From contig VDMD01000222.1 of assembly GCA_007026445.1 (NCBI GenBank), forward strand, positions 1-30,530: 30,530 nt of DNA, given 5' to 3'. Position 1 is the stretch's first letter. Each line of letters starts with the position of its first letter. The notes beneath the pieces are model-generated. The model saw nothing but the letters and a program-made list of their open reading frames with translations. It ran no database searches and was not told where the DNA came from. Below, one piece after another: positions 1 through 9,992 of the stretch. This stretch comes from Schizophyllum amplum. Lineage: Eukaryota > Basidiomycota > Agaricomycetes > Agaricales > Schizophyllaceae. A program made the translations under genes and the position numbers.

Positions 1-210
1 GCGCGACATCGGGGTGGTCTGTCGCACTTCTAGTACTTATGATGATAGCAAGAAGGTATTGCTGGATTCTCTGCAGCATAGGTCTGAGGGTAAGAGACAC
101 TGGAGTGAGCGCTCTTCCTCGTTCCGGGCAGCCAAGTCGTCGAGAATATCGACGAGGAGCTCTTGGCGCAGAGCAGAAGGAATGACTGTCGATTCCACCA
201 GCCCACTCAT
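1..210 (-). pseudogene. F-box-like N-terminal fragment, possibly frameshifted, cut by window edge
   Basis: The ATG at 210 opens a frame whose residues 9-30 read like the first half of a fungal F-box (A-L-R-Q-E-L-L-V-D-I-L-D-D-L pattern, compare LPQELxxxIxDxL). F-box proteins recruit substrates to SCF ubiquitin ligases and are very numerous in basidiomycetes. After about residue 33 the match is lost and the frame stops near position 37. A second frame starting near position 94 stays open to the window edge and looks more like an F-box continuation (S-L-T-x-R-P-M-L). I infer a one-base frameshift or a missed short intron. The 3' part lies outside the window. It could also be a chance similarity, since only about 25 residues support it. 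Confidence 0.3.
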
Positions 211-499
211 GTTCAAAGAGGCATGAGTAGCTAGAGGTCGCACACGGCCACATACCGCTCAGGGCCGACGACGCCCGAGTCCAAGTTGGCGGTTGAGAGC
301 AGAGAAGAAAGCAGTTCACTCGCGGCCCGGTAACGTGGCTGGCAAACCTAGATTCGGGATTTGCCGAAGTTCGAATATGGACGAAGCCAGCGCTTCCTAG
401 CGTTTCACTGCGTAGACACTGTGTGCCTAACTATTCTCATACCGTTACCCAAGTACTCTACACATTCGACGGCAGTGATCAACGACTCACATTCCGACT

Positions 500-1611
500 C
501 TAGCCCCAGTTCAGGTCGTTCATGTGACCCGGGAAGCGGTCGCCCTTCCTCTCAAAGTCGCGCAGCATCCCCGCGATCTCTACCAGCTCACTCTCCGTCA
601 GCTTCACCAAGGTAGTGTTCTCCTTGATCCTCGACACGGTCGTCGATCCCGGAATCGGGATGATAGTGGGCATGCCCGGCTTGCCGCTCATGGCGCAGAC
701 CCAGGCGATGGCGATCTGCGAAGGTGTGCAACCCTTGCGTTTGGCGAGATCCTGGACGAATGTGACGAGCTGGAGGTTCGCGTCGAAGACGTTCGCCTGG
801 AAGCGGGGAAAGTAGCGGCGCATATCACCCTGCGGGATGTCGTCGAAGGACTTGATCTGGCCGGTCTGGGATAAGAGGTGAGCGACAAGGCTCTCGTCGG
901 GCTGCGCGAGTCACGTACCAGAAATCCAGATCCCAGCGGCGAGTACGCGATGATGGGGATGTCGAGCTCGGCACATGCCTTCGCGACGCCGTTCTCCATG
1001 ATATCCGTGAACCACATCGAGAACTCAACCTCGACGCCGCCGCGGATGGGCGCGTACTTCGCCGCCTCACGGATAGTCTCCGCGCTGACCTCCGACAGCC
1101 CAATGGCGCCAATCTTGCCCTCGTCGACGAGCGCCTTCAGCGATCCCATCACCTGCTCCAGCGGTACCGTCTTGTCCCTGCGCGCGGGCTCGAACACGTC
1201 GATCTTCTTCGTCCCCGCGAGGATACCCAGGCAGAAGTCGACGCTGCGCCGGATGCCCGCTTCAGAGCTGTCCGGCTTCGTCTGCTGCGTGCCCGCGTTC
1301 GCCACGCAGCCCTTGACGCTGAGGATGACGCGCTCGGCGTCCTCGGGGTACTTGGTGAAGTAGGCCTTGACGAGGTGCAGGGAGTTGTGCTCGGGGGTGC
1401 CGTACATTTCACCAGCATTCCAGACGTTGGCACCGGCTTCGAGCGCGGTCTTCATGCAAGCGATGGCGTCGTCGGTGCTGACACTCGAGTGCCACGTCAG
1501 GCCTGGGGAGATACGATGAGGTTCAAACATAGGAGACTTGGAATAGGAGAAGAGCCTACTCATGAGGCCGTAGCCGACGGGACCAACGTCCTTGTCGAGG
1601 TATTTCACCAT
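500..1611 (-). CDS. Aldo/keto reductase, pyridoxal reductase (Plr1/AKR8-like) type
   Basis: Predicted NADPH-dependent cytosolic oxidoreductase of the aldo/keto reductase fold; the yeast Plr1 relatives reduce pyridoxal to pyridoxine. There are three exons on the minus strand: 1611-1560, 1502-919 and 865-500, giving about 333 residues, normal for the family. Introns are 57 nt (1559-1503) and 53 nt (918-866). Removing the first restores the family motif V-G-Y-G-L-M-S-L-T-W near residue 14, which is why I reject read-through of that in-frame intron. Other family signs are W-N-A-G-E-M-Y-G with the catalytic Tyr, L-S-V-K-G with the catalytic Lys, and F-E-P-A-R, all typical of this clade. The start is the ATG after a TATA box about 105 bp upstream. 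Substrate identity is inferred, as the same clade includes other aldehyde and ketone reductases. Confidence 0.88.
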
Positions 1612-1712
1612 GATGATTATGGCACAGAAGAGGAGGTGAGGCTTGTGGAGCTCGGAGGCTGGTTGGAAGGATGGCGAAGAGTTTGTTGAGGGTAACAGGT
1701 CGCGCACCGGTC

Positions 1713-1719
1713 TTATATA
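1713..1719 (-). promoter_or_regulatory. TATA box of the aldo/keto reductase gene
   Basis: TATATAAG reads on the minus strand about 100 bp before the reductase ATG at 1611, a spacing that fits a short 5' leader. No second TATA candidate lies between it and the start. Confidence 0.55.
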
Positions 1720-2572
1720 CCTCCCTGGACGACACCCATGACTGAAAAGAAATCAGGTCAAATGTGGCGAGTGGCGGATGCGAGGCGTACACAGCGACCA
1801 TAAAGCGGCTGAGAAAGGCGATAGTTTCCCGCGCTACGGAAGGCATCCATAGTGAGTAAGCGGCGTCCTTCAAAGGCGCTCGGCATTCTGTCACTTGCTG
1901 GCCAGCGCCATTCGATGGTTACCTATGGGGACGTCAGCGTGCGAAACTTCGATTCATGCAGTGAATAAGATAGATACAGAGGAAGAAAGAACAACGAAAT
2001 ACCATCGCAGACATCCGTGGGATTGAAAGACTTCGGGCGCATAGCTGTACATGAAAGCAATTTTATTGAGTATGATTCTCTGAGCTACATAGAAGGACGA
2101 TGATAAAGATACCTGTTTCAGGTACAGACGCGAGGCTAGCGGAGAAGCTTTCACTCTCGCCAGTGACTGCGAGAGCGAAAGAGTTCGCTCCGAGCAGTAC
2201 GAAGCGCAAGTGATTATCGCAGTGAATGAGACGACGTATCAATAGCTATGTACAATTGATCTGGGTCCGCACGGTCGATTTGGCGGTGTAACGCGCGTAG
2301 CGGCGAGCATCATGTCAAGACAAACGGCATATGTTCATCCCCAAGGCGAGTCAGTGGAACTTCAGTATGCTGCCTTGCACGCGGAGGTGTCGAAGGCGCG
2401 CAGATTCTTGTTCATGCGACGACAAGACGGCGAGAGGAGACGCGGGCGACAGAAGAGGAAAGCAGCCGCGCTTTGAGGTAAAGACGGAGCAAGATATATG
2501 GCAGTGGATCTTCAGAGCGCCGTACTTGGGATCGTGGCCGCAGGGATGAGGAAGGGGTGGCTGCTTGAGTCG
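1720..2572. other. Intergenic stretch without a supportable gene
   Basis: Open frames here are short, overlap on both strands and lack splice-linked partners. The 112-residue minus frame that runs through 1894-1556 overlaps the reductase leader and first exon out of frame and looks like a shadow. I see no repeat or RNA gene. Confidence 0.4.
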
Positions 2573-2837
2573 TTAACCGATGAACGTTGAAGCGGTCCAC
2601 CAGTCGGGACGCTGTGTTGACTGTAGCGCCCGCGTCAGTCCTTCTCGTGCACGATTAAATCGGGAAACGCACCTTTTCTCCCGCATGAAGATGTTCAGCA
2701 GGAGATAGCAAGGCGAGCAATTCGTCAACGGTCTTCATGCGCTCTTGGCGTGACGCCGTGCCGTCAAGCGCGATTGTCGCGAGTCGCCCATTCGGTCTAG
2801 CTTCTGCGTAGACTCTTGCGATGGTGCCTTCGAGCAC
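2573..2837 (-). CDS. 3' part of an unknown gene (remnant or partial model)
   Basis: I do not recognise the product. The exon from about 2837 to 2673 reads V-L-E-G-T-I-A-R-V-Y-A-E-A and ends in A-G-E-K, followed by a good donor GTGCGTTTC. The intron is 52 nt (2672-2621), has an ACTGAC branch-like motif and ends in CTACAG. The last exon (2620-2573) adds 15 residues and a TAA in the same phase. Upstream of 2837 two frames alternate (one with D-G-V-D-T-D-R-W, another with D-A-L-L-A-L-T) and no ATG-led exon joins in phase. Either the 5' exons are missed or the gene has decayed. The codon third positions and the paired splice sites are the main support. Confidence 0.3.
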
Positions 2838-3365
2838 TGCGATGTATATGAGAGGTCAGGGCGAGCAAGGCGTCGGCGTCCAACGATCAGTGTCGACTCC
2901 ATCCGCAGCGAGAGCGTTCACCAGAGTCTGGTGAGCGCTGTCTTGAGGTCAATGAGCATCCTGCAGCGCATCCTCTTCGGAGTCTGAGATAATAAGAGAA
3001 CAAGGGAGCGACCTCGGGGGAACATGACGGAGAGAAACAAGAAGATTTGGCAGTCAAAGCGGCGCCCGCTCGCCTTGTTCTTCAATTGTTCTTCGCCTCG
3101 CACTGACCTCGCATGTCTCTGGCTGCTCGTTTTGGGATACAACGCCTCTGGCAACTCTATAGAACGTATCGAGGTCTACAAGTGCACGAAACACAGCTCA
3201 AATGCTCCGTACTGCAGCTCAAGCGTCTGACTCCTCTCCGATCCACGGGTGGACAAACCAGCGCCGACCAGATGTTTTCAGGCCTGCTTCTGGTCCTTCT
3301 CTGTCTCGTCGCGGCATGAGATGCGCATGTGTGTGACGAAAAAGGTGGAAGAGAGACGAGTGAGT
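2838..3365. other. Unassigned stretch between two minus-strand remnants
   Basis: Short frames occur on both strands. A plus frame at 3113-3319 ends in a hydrophobic tail (L-L-L-V-L-L-C-L-V-A-A) but has no preceding context or partner exon. The minus strand may hold more 5' exons of the 2573-2837 remnant. Nothing here is firm enough to call. Confidence 0.3.
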
Positions 3366-4402
3366 TCATAAAGCTGCTTGCGAAGCTTCACGCTCAATAT
3401 CAATGCTTACCAACCTCCAAAGCGTCGAAGATTGGTCGGAATACATGGATACTGCCCGCACCGTCGCATCTCGACGAGCTACATGGTCTGCAACAAAAAA
3501 TTAGCAAGCGTCGTGTAAATGTCTCTCGCCATCGCTGTCAAAAGGAAGGCGCCGAATGTCCTGGTTCTCAGCCCTACTCCTTCTTGCGACTTCGTGTAGC
3601 GCTTTCGAATCTCCTTATACCCATCGAATATGTACGATAAGTCATCGCATAAGATGAGAGCACTCGGGACGGCTCTCAACCGACATAGTACTCGCTTGGA
3701 GAAAAAGTTGCTCGAGTCGACGAAAATGACACCTGGACGACCGTACGTATGCAATTCTCTCTTGCTGTTGCGTGTTCGTCTAATACCTGATATGCAGTTA
3801 GAATGGTCGCAATTGGGTGTGGAGGCTCGAACACGCGCGGTCATACGCTTTCACATTATCCTGGCTCGTCATACACGCCGGCGTACATCAACGTACTGGG
3901 ACTCACCGGATGAGTATTGGACATGATTGTAGAGAACGCGACGTAGCCCAGCGAACCATATACAACGATGGAATACAGCTGCAAGCATAGACGCAGGCGC
4001 TCCCTTATCAGGCATAGCACTGTAAGCGCCTCAGCTTTGCGTACAGTTTCTGCCAGCTGACGCCCCCTTCAGCCTGTCAGTCAATTAGCCACCATCCACA
4101 GTATCACCACTCGTCATGATATAACGGCGAGGACTTTCTTACCAGGCTTCAAATCTATCCGAGGCTTCACATATACGGACCAAGGAAGATAAAAGCAAGA
4201 TATGCGATTAGATGTGAGCGGCATGTACGCGAGTCTGCCGGACCGACCTGCCGAGCTCTTTCTGTGCGCTAAGCCTGGCATTGAGCTCGTTAACGGCCTT
4301 TGCACCCATCACCAGGTCTTCCAAGGACTTCAGCAACCCACCCTCGACCCTAGCAACCGGCCTTCGCCCAGCCGTCCGCGAATCCGACGCTCCATTGTGC
4401 AT
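3366..4402 (-). CDS. Candidate multi-exon unknown gene with one possible membrane segment, perhaps decayed
   Basis: Three coding-like pieces lie in order on the minus strand. The first (4402-4247) starts with ATG and contains L-L-K-S-L-E-D-L-V-M-G. The second (4059-3907) begins Q-L-A-E-T-V-R-K-A, continues as one hydrophobic stretch around L-Y-S-I-V-V-Y-G-S-L-G-Y-V-A-F and ends at a strong GTGAGT donor. The third (3487-3366) follows an acceptor-like TTTTTTGTTGCAG and runs to a TGA, with the motif S-T-L-W-R-L-V-S-I-D. Between them I cannot choose splice junctions that keep one phase throughout. It may be a real gene with missed small exons or a pseudogene. A resemblance to fungal small multi-pass DUF proteins was considered and not supported. 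Confidence 0.25.
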
Positions 4403-4536
4403 GACTCACACATTTCACATCATCGCCCAACTCGAACTGTGCCTATTGTTCGCCTTACTGGTGGAAGGACCTGTCGGCTCGGCGTTCTCCCGCTGATCTT
4501 CAATTGAATATCTGGTTGGCCTCCCATTGTCATCAC

Positions 4537-4544
4537 TATATAAG
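4537..4544 (+). promoter_or_regulatory. TATA box of gene A
   Basis: TATATAAG sits 136 bp before the gene A start. It is followed by a long pyrimidine-rich leader (CTCTTTGTCTCTTGCC and similar runs), the usual layout of strong fungal promoters. Confidence 0.6.
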
Positions 4545-4679
4545 CTTTGCCACAGGTGGACGGCCTCTCTTTGTCTCTTGCCTTTTGCCTTCTGGCCTTT
4601 CGCGTTCTTGGCCTCTTGCCTTTCTGTCCTCTTGCCTTCACCCGACTGTGCCACTCCCCGTCATCGCTCGCTCAACACG

Positions 4680-5631
4680 ATGCCTGCGCTCACTTTCTGG
4701 CCCATGTGGCCTGTGCGCCCCAACCCTCTGCCACAGCCCGTTACGAGTACGCGGGTAGAAAAAGCTCTGCCGTTGACGCCAGAGGAGGAGAAAGAGCGAG
4801 AGGAGAGAGCGGTCAAGGTGGGTGCATATAGCCTTCCGGCCGTCACACTTCGACTGACAATCTTCATACTAGGTGGTTAAATGGCTCTACGAGATCCAGC
4901 CGGGCATCACAGGTCCTGCAGCCGATCAGATCGACGCGGCGCTCGGTCCTCAGGTGAGTGTCGGGCGCGTTTGAGGGGTGTTCGATCGCTGACTACCTTC
5001 ATAGTTGATTCAGCAATATTTCGAACACCGAAGCCTCTCGGAGCGAGAGGACGAGAGCGTTTTCGAAGGCGCAGATGACAAGTATATCCAAGTCGGTGCG
5101 GGGAGCGTGTCTGAGTTTGAGCTCGATCCCGAGGATTCTGGAGTGGCCCCTCCCCCTGCCTATAGCAAGCGGCCTCTCCCGGTTCCACCATGCGCCCCTC
5201 TCTTTACGCCCCTCGCCGTCCCTGCGTGCGCCTTCGTCCCCCTCTATGCCCCAATCCCCTTGCGGGTGTACACCGCATCGCGTTCGCCCCTCACGCAGAT
5301 CACCAACCAGGCTGCCGAGATCGTCGCGATGCAGGAAGCGCAGATCGCAAAAGAGCACGCCGCGAAGGAGGCCGCACGCGCCGTCGTGATCGAGCGGGCA
5401 CCCCAGACGCTCTGCGTGCCCGGACGCGCTAGCGTCCGTGAAAGAATACGCGATATTGAGCGCCGCGAGGCAGCACTTGTAAGCCTGTGTGTATCTTCCT
5501 GGGAATGATGGTCTTGCTGACACCCCCTTTTGCAGGAGCGCGATGCCAACTCATCGAAGATGCAGACGGGCCTGTCCTCGTCTAACTTCCGGGCCTCTCA
5601 GAGACTGCCCAATGCGCGTCTACTGAAGTAG
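4680..5631 (+). CDS. Orphan gene A: Glu-rich/coiled protein with a PPxY motif
   Basis: Unknown function. Four exons (4680-4817, 4873-4953, 5005-5478, 5536-5631) give 262 residues. Introns are 55, 51 and 57 nt, all phase 0. The N-terminus is hydrophobic and Pro/Trp-rich (F-W-P-M-W-P-V-R-P), then highly charged (P-E-E-E-K-E-R-E-E-R). Residues 47-75 form a helical, conserved-looking segment (V-V-K-W-L-Y-E-I-Q-P). Near residue 130 is P-P-P-A-Y, a PPxY motif that could bind a WW domain such as that of Rsp5-type ubiquitin ligases. Residues 170-235 are Ala/Glu/Arg-rich and probably coiled (A-K-E-H-A-A-K-E-A-A). There is no signal peptide or membrane segment. The start is the first ATG downstream of the TATA box. 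Introns and frame agree well; the role is open. Confidence 0.72.
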
Positions 5632-5966
5632 TGGCCTCCCAGTGGGACACTGACTGATGGCTGACGAGGTGCGGTGGTACTGGTGCTAGGAAGCCGAAGC
5701 CATGGAGGTTGAAGAGGTACTAGCTAGGGGGAGGAGGCTACAATCGATGCGAGCGCCGCGCGCCCATCTCATGTATTTCTCTGTCGTGTTTTCTCGCTTT
5801 GTTATGTCGGCATGTTTTGTATTCTTCCGTACATACTCTTTACTATACGGTAACATTAAGGTATTTACGTGTTTTGGAAGGGAAATACGACGTGGATGTA
5901 CATGGACTGGGTGGACAGTGAGCGGAAGTTGAGGGGGTCTCGCCGCAGTGCGCCGAGCGGCTCAAG

Positions 5967-5993
5967 CCGCCGGATCTTGTCTCGATCCGGCGG
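5967..5993. repeat. Perfect 10-bp inverted repeat upstream of gene C
   Basis: CCGCCGGATC and its exact reverse complement are separated by a 7-base loop, about 180-200 bp before the gene C start. Paralog F has a 9-bp perfect inverted repeat, also with a 7-base loop, at a comparable distance. It could be an operator-like site, or simply a GC-rich palindrome. Confidence 0.5.
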
Positions 5994-6047
5994 ACAATGG
6001 CCCGACCACATGATTCGCACGTGACTGCCGGCTCCGAGCATGCCTTG

Positions 6048-6091
6048 GCCATCAGTGGCTTGCACTGGTCCTTTGTCAGCATTCCACTCTC
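6048..6091 (+). promoter_or_regulatory. Upstream block shared with paralog F (GTCCTTTGTC element)
   Basis: This roughly 44-bp block contains CATCAGTGGCTTGCAC, then GTCCTTTGTCAGC, then TTCCACTCTC. It is nearly repeated in the same orientation upstream of paralog F (12813-12770 on the minus strand). In both it ends about 80 bp before the ATG. A CACGTG E-box lies some 25-45 bp further upstream in each. The block therefore looks like a duplicated core promoter and leader. Confidence 0.55.
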
Positions 6092-6169
6092 CCAGCTTCT
6101 CCACTCTCATCTGTCACCTACCTGCCACTCAGAAGGTTACCCGCCCGCTCTATAGCCACGCCTTCCGCT

Positions 6170-7496
6170 ATGGTATTGACCAAATCCTCTCGCCCTGCCC
6201 GGCCGTCTGGCTTGCGAAACGTCCTGAACTTGGAGGATGACCACCTCGATCTGAGCGCAACAGCCGCTCACAGTGATCACCGATATGTGGAAGAGAGACT
6301 GCCCCAGGTACGTTGTGAAAGTCATCCGGCAACTCATCGCCACTCATCGGTGTTTTGTTGCCGTAGCAGGCCCGGAAGCCCATGACTGTCATAATCTCAC
6401 AAATGTTACGCTCGCTAGTCGTCATATCTGGCTCTTATGTGGTCAAGGTGGCCACCAACGACGCACTAGATGGGTCTCCTTCAAGCACGGCCTCCATCGG
6501 CAACTGCCGACCTTCCAAGTCACTTGATAGCGAGAGCCCTTTAGAGGAGAAGTCTTCAGTGGCGATAGTCAACATTACTCAAAGTCTCCCCGCTGACACC
6601 AACGCTCCTCGTGAGCCACCTCAACAGGAGGCCGATCTCGTTGTTGCGGGCCCACCCATGCGGCCCATGATACATCGTACTCTGTTGCAGAGGCATCTTC
6701 ACATGGCTTATTACCGCCCCGCTGAGGTGCCATATCAGTCTCGGCGGCTCCCGAGAATAGCGTCATCTTGGGTGAGTACCAATGCCAATTTACCGCTACA
6801 CGGTTCTCTTCCGAGTCCCAAGGTAAATTACCGTGCTCATACATCGCCCACAGCCGCAGCCTATGATCAAGGGCGTAGACCCCCAGGCAGATCTGATAGA
6901 CGCCCGAGCCATGTTCGGAATCAGCGACGACTTCGAGGAATGGCTCAAGCGGGAGGTGCGCACATCGTTTTGTTCGTGTCGTTCTCGTTCGCTCTCTTCA
7001 AGTCGTTCTTGTTTGCTCAACAAGGTCTGACACTGCTTGTTCACAGACTGAATGCCTGCGCGCTAGCATCATAGCGCGCGAAATGCTCTTCGAAGCGCAG
7101 CGCAAGGGCATTCCGCTGCCCTGCGCGCCGACCAATGCCGTGCGCGATACGTCTAGCCTCCGCCGAGCTCACCTTGAACAAGGTCTTTACAACGCGCTGA
7201 TAAAGGCCCTTGTGCTTTACAAGGCAACAGGCAGATTTCCTGGCGTGAGGACGAGTCAAGCTGAGCCGTTCACTGGAGCCAGGGTATGCGAGACATATGA
7301 CGGGGTGCTGCGTGCGCATCCGAAGAATTTCGAGTTGAACAAGAAGCAGTTGAAGGCCAGGAAAGACATGTGGGTGGCTGCTGTGGCGATTAAGCCGATG
7401 CAGCAACAGGTAGTGGAACAGCACGGAGGTGTGTTGCAGGTATCGCGGGTGCAGAACCAGCTGTCAAGTCCGACGAAAACCTCGGGTGGTTCTTGA
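6170..7496 (+). CDS. Family gene C: four-exon orphan paralog
   Basis: First intact member of the window's paralog family; function unknown. Exons 6170-6307, 6370-6771, 6854-6955 and 7047-7496 give 363 residues. Introns (62, 82 and 91 nt) are all phase 0. The first acceptor is a CAG just after a TAG, so a one-codon alternative exists. Exon 1 carries K-S-S-R-P-A-R-P-S-G-L-R-N. Exon 2 carries G-P-P-M-R-P and V-P-Y. The 34-codon exon 3 carries D-A-R-A-M-F-G-I-S-D-D. Exon 4 carries L-K-A-R-K-D-M-W-V-A-A-V-A and a V-Q-N-Q-L-S-S tail close to that of F. There is no signal peptide, membrane span or catalytic signature I recognise. The basic C-terminus would suit a nucleic-acid or nuclear role, but that is a guess. 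The upstream region is shared with F, which points to a fairly recent duplication. Confidence 0.78.
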
Positions 7497-8111
7497 GTTT
7501 GCCAACGTCTGGTATCTCAGCGCCACGTCATATACTTTTGCACGACATATTCTGATCGATTCATGTACGGACAATGCTTTTCCGAAGTTGTTCTATCCGT
7601 TTCACATTGAGTAGAGGCAGAATAATACTCGCGTATGTTATGTGAATGCGACGGCGGCGACGCGAACGTCCAGTCCATCGTAGATCTCGCGCACCCATGT
7701 GTCCCATCCGATACATTCCGTGAGAAGAGCTTGGATTCAGAGGGAGCGCCAGAGACGGAGGAGGTGGAGAAGGAGAGTGTGGCGGAGGAGGTGCAGAAGG
7801 AGTATGTTCATGAGCGTCACGACGGAAAATTTTCACGAACATACATCGAGTGGGCGTAGATGTCCGGCGCGCGCAAGGAAGCTCAGTCGGGATTGAAAGA
7901 GTTTAGACACGAACAGCATAGTATTAGACGGCGCCCGTTGGGAGATGCAGTGGTCACGTGGGTACTGTTGCAAAGGCGGACGTCGTATGCGAGCTCAGCA
8001 GCAGTCCAGCCTCCAGGACCCTCCTTCGAGTGCTCGAGATAATCGTGATGACATGGATGCGGGGAGAAGGGAATCGGCAGGAGAGAAGCTGGGGCATGGA
8101 TGTTCTGTTCT
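7497..8111. other. Intergenic stretch downstream of gene C
   Basis: It contains the gene C 3' region and a short plus frame (7635-7859) rich in Glu from GAG/GAA-rich DNA. I see no splice partners, so I leave it unassigned. Confidence 0.35.
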
Positions 8112-8425
8112 TCATGAAGAGCCGCCTTGTTCGAGCATGGATCGATATCTCAGCTTGCCGTCGATGCTTCCCATTGTCAGTAAGTGCATGATAGCTCCCG
8201 AGATATCGAGCAACAACGCACCTTCGATCCTTTGCTCCAATAAGGCTGGCAGGTCCGCGAAGGCACGCCGACGGAAGCCGGGCCATGCGCCGTCCGTCGC
8301 CAAGCCGCCGATCTACCAGCGTCCGTAAAGTGGAAGTCCACGGCAAGAGAGGTCAAGCCTACGATCTTCCCTGGGGATACGCCTACAAGCTCCCTTGAGT
8401 GCGCGCCGCTTAAAAAGGAAGCCAT
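8112..8425 (-). CDS. Candidate small two-exon orphan
   Basis: The ATG at 8425 opens a 21-codon exon (to 8363) ending at GTAGGC. A 50-nt intron (8362-8313) with acceptor GGTAG leads in phase 0 to a 67-codon exon (8312-8112) and a TGA, making 87 residues. The middle reads A-T-D-G-A-W-P-G-F and the rest is helical (A-L-L-E-Q-R-I-E-G-A-L-L-L-D-I-S). The intron size and phase match other genes in the window. No family is recognised and no promoter is evident, so it could be the end of a longer or decayed gene. Confidence 0.25.
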
Positions 8426-8579
8426 GTCGACAGCGGCTTGTCAGCTGCAGCGTCGATCGTTGTGCATGTCAGTCAGCTCGGTCTGCGACGTAGACGAGAG
8501 CCAGGCTACGGTGGAGTATGGTCTCAGAGTCGAGAGATGCGCCTCTTGCGTGAAGCCAGATAGACGAGGAGAAATCAAT

Positions 8580-8604
8580 GGTGGTGGTGGTGGTGGTGGT
8601 GGTG
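8580..8604. repeat. GGT trinucleotide microsatellite
   Basis: About eight consecutive GGT units. It is not inside a supported gene. Such runs vary in length between strains. Confidence 0.85.
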
Positions 8605-9992
8605 ATGGAACATGATGGGGAAGGACAAGGGGTCGGACGTCTAAGCGGCGGCGCGTACATCTTGTCCTTACTTCTCAGCCTCAGCTTCGTCAGTCTTCGC
8701 CGGTCCTCGAGGTATCTGGTCGCTCACACTGCATCTAAGCCATGTTCTATGCTCCGCGAATTGTATGGCGACGCGCTCTAAGAGGCAAATGCTTGGCATG
8801 GCCGCCTGCTTCATTTTTTCGTGACTGATGCGCGACGGGACAACCTGACTGAGTCTGACTGTCGTCAGACTCGCCGCCGAGTCCTTCTCAGGCCTGCCCT
8901 GAACTTAGGTCTACAGAGCTTGCAGGATTACTGGGAATAAATGTGCGTCGAATGGGCTGTGCCGTTGTAGAAGTTCGGAGGCTCACCTGTGATGTGAATC
9001 AAGGTTCTGTGAGACCTGGACGCTTCAAGTCAGTAAATGGCCTAGGTGTAACACTGTACGAAGCTCATATTTATCTTGTTCACTGATACGGTGCGTCCTG
9101 ATCAGCGCGAAGTTCGACTGGAATCACCGGCACAGGTCATCAGTGAAACCTTCTGCGCGACTTCAGGCAGAATGAACCCACTCACCGACTGAGATGACAT
9201 GTCATACATGCGCTGGACATACAGTCTGCGGCAAGGTAAGTCTGAGCTGCGGGTGACAGAACGTCTTATGCGCAGATCGGGTGCGGCCCACCGTGTCGCT
9301 CGAGTCGACGAGCCCGCAGATCCACGCTACCTATAGGGCCATAGCAGCATGGACCCGGCAGAGAAAGAAATGATGCCGAAGACAACAATGCTATGGAGTG
9401 TGGAGGAAGGCCAAGCCACAGGACCACAGGTCCGAGCGTCTGTTCAGGTAAGCGCCTGCCACTCACGATGCCTGCAAGCGCTAACGCGCACTTCAGCATA
9501 GTTGTACCTAGTAGCATTGTACTCTCTGCAATTGAAGGCTCGTGGTTCAATCATCTTCATTGGTGGAAATCCTAGGTCGACGCAAAAATCCTGACACTGC
9601 TCGTCAGTCTGCACGACCTATGGGGAACACCACTCGCCGGACGTGCCACTCGACCCCACGGTAACCTCAGCACCCATACACGATGAAGAAGCGCATTCGA
9701 CGAGAAGGCAAGCACGCTCGACGAACTCTCTTAATCTTCTCGCTTAGTCGGTCGGCCCGAGCATTCCCATCACAAACGAGACCCATTGTACTCCGAATCC
9801 GGTAGCGAAATGAGCGCCTCGAGGCTTCGCGGCTGAGGCACGGCCCGCTCCGACCGCGGCCCGGAGCGAAGGGGGAAGGGGGAGGGGGCCTTCGGGCCAA
9901 GACCCCCTCCCCTCTCTTCCCTTCTTGCCTTCTGCTCCCACCAGCATTGGCACCTCTCTGCGCGATCCCCCCTACTTGTTCGTGCTGTAACG
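8605..9992. other. Long gene-poor interval before gene G
   Basis: Frames are short on both strands. A minus frame of 94 residues (9550-9266) is hydrophobic in part (L-K-C-A-L-A-L-A-G-I) and includes a GTGAGT that would make an intron, but the downstream exon stops within about 20 codons. The last 100 bp before gene G are C/T-rich, as expected for a leader. No RNA gene or transposon is evident. Confidence 0.35.

Noticed and set aside
1503..1559. Treating the first reductase intron as coding, since it is in frame
   Set aside because: Splicing restores the G-L-M-S-L-T-W family motif that the read-through interrupts with 19 foreign residues.
3479..3844. Minus frame compared with DUF6533-type fungal membrane proteins
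   Set aside because: The expected tandem transmembrane segments and the typical N-terminal pattern are absent, and an acceptor-like TTTTTTGTTGCAG lies inside the frame.
7561..7842. Proline-rich minus frame downstream of gene C
   Set aside because: Low-complexity shadow of a GAG-rich tract, without start context or splice sites.
9500..9575. Possible tRNA (GGTTCAATC resembles a B box)
   Set aside because: No A box or acceptor-stem pairing at the right distance, and the sequence does not fold into a cloverleaf by eye.
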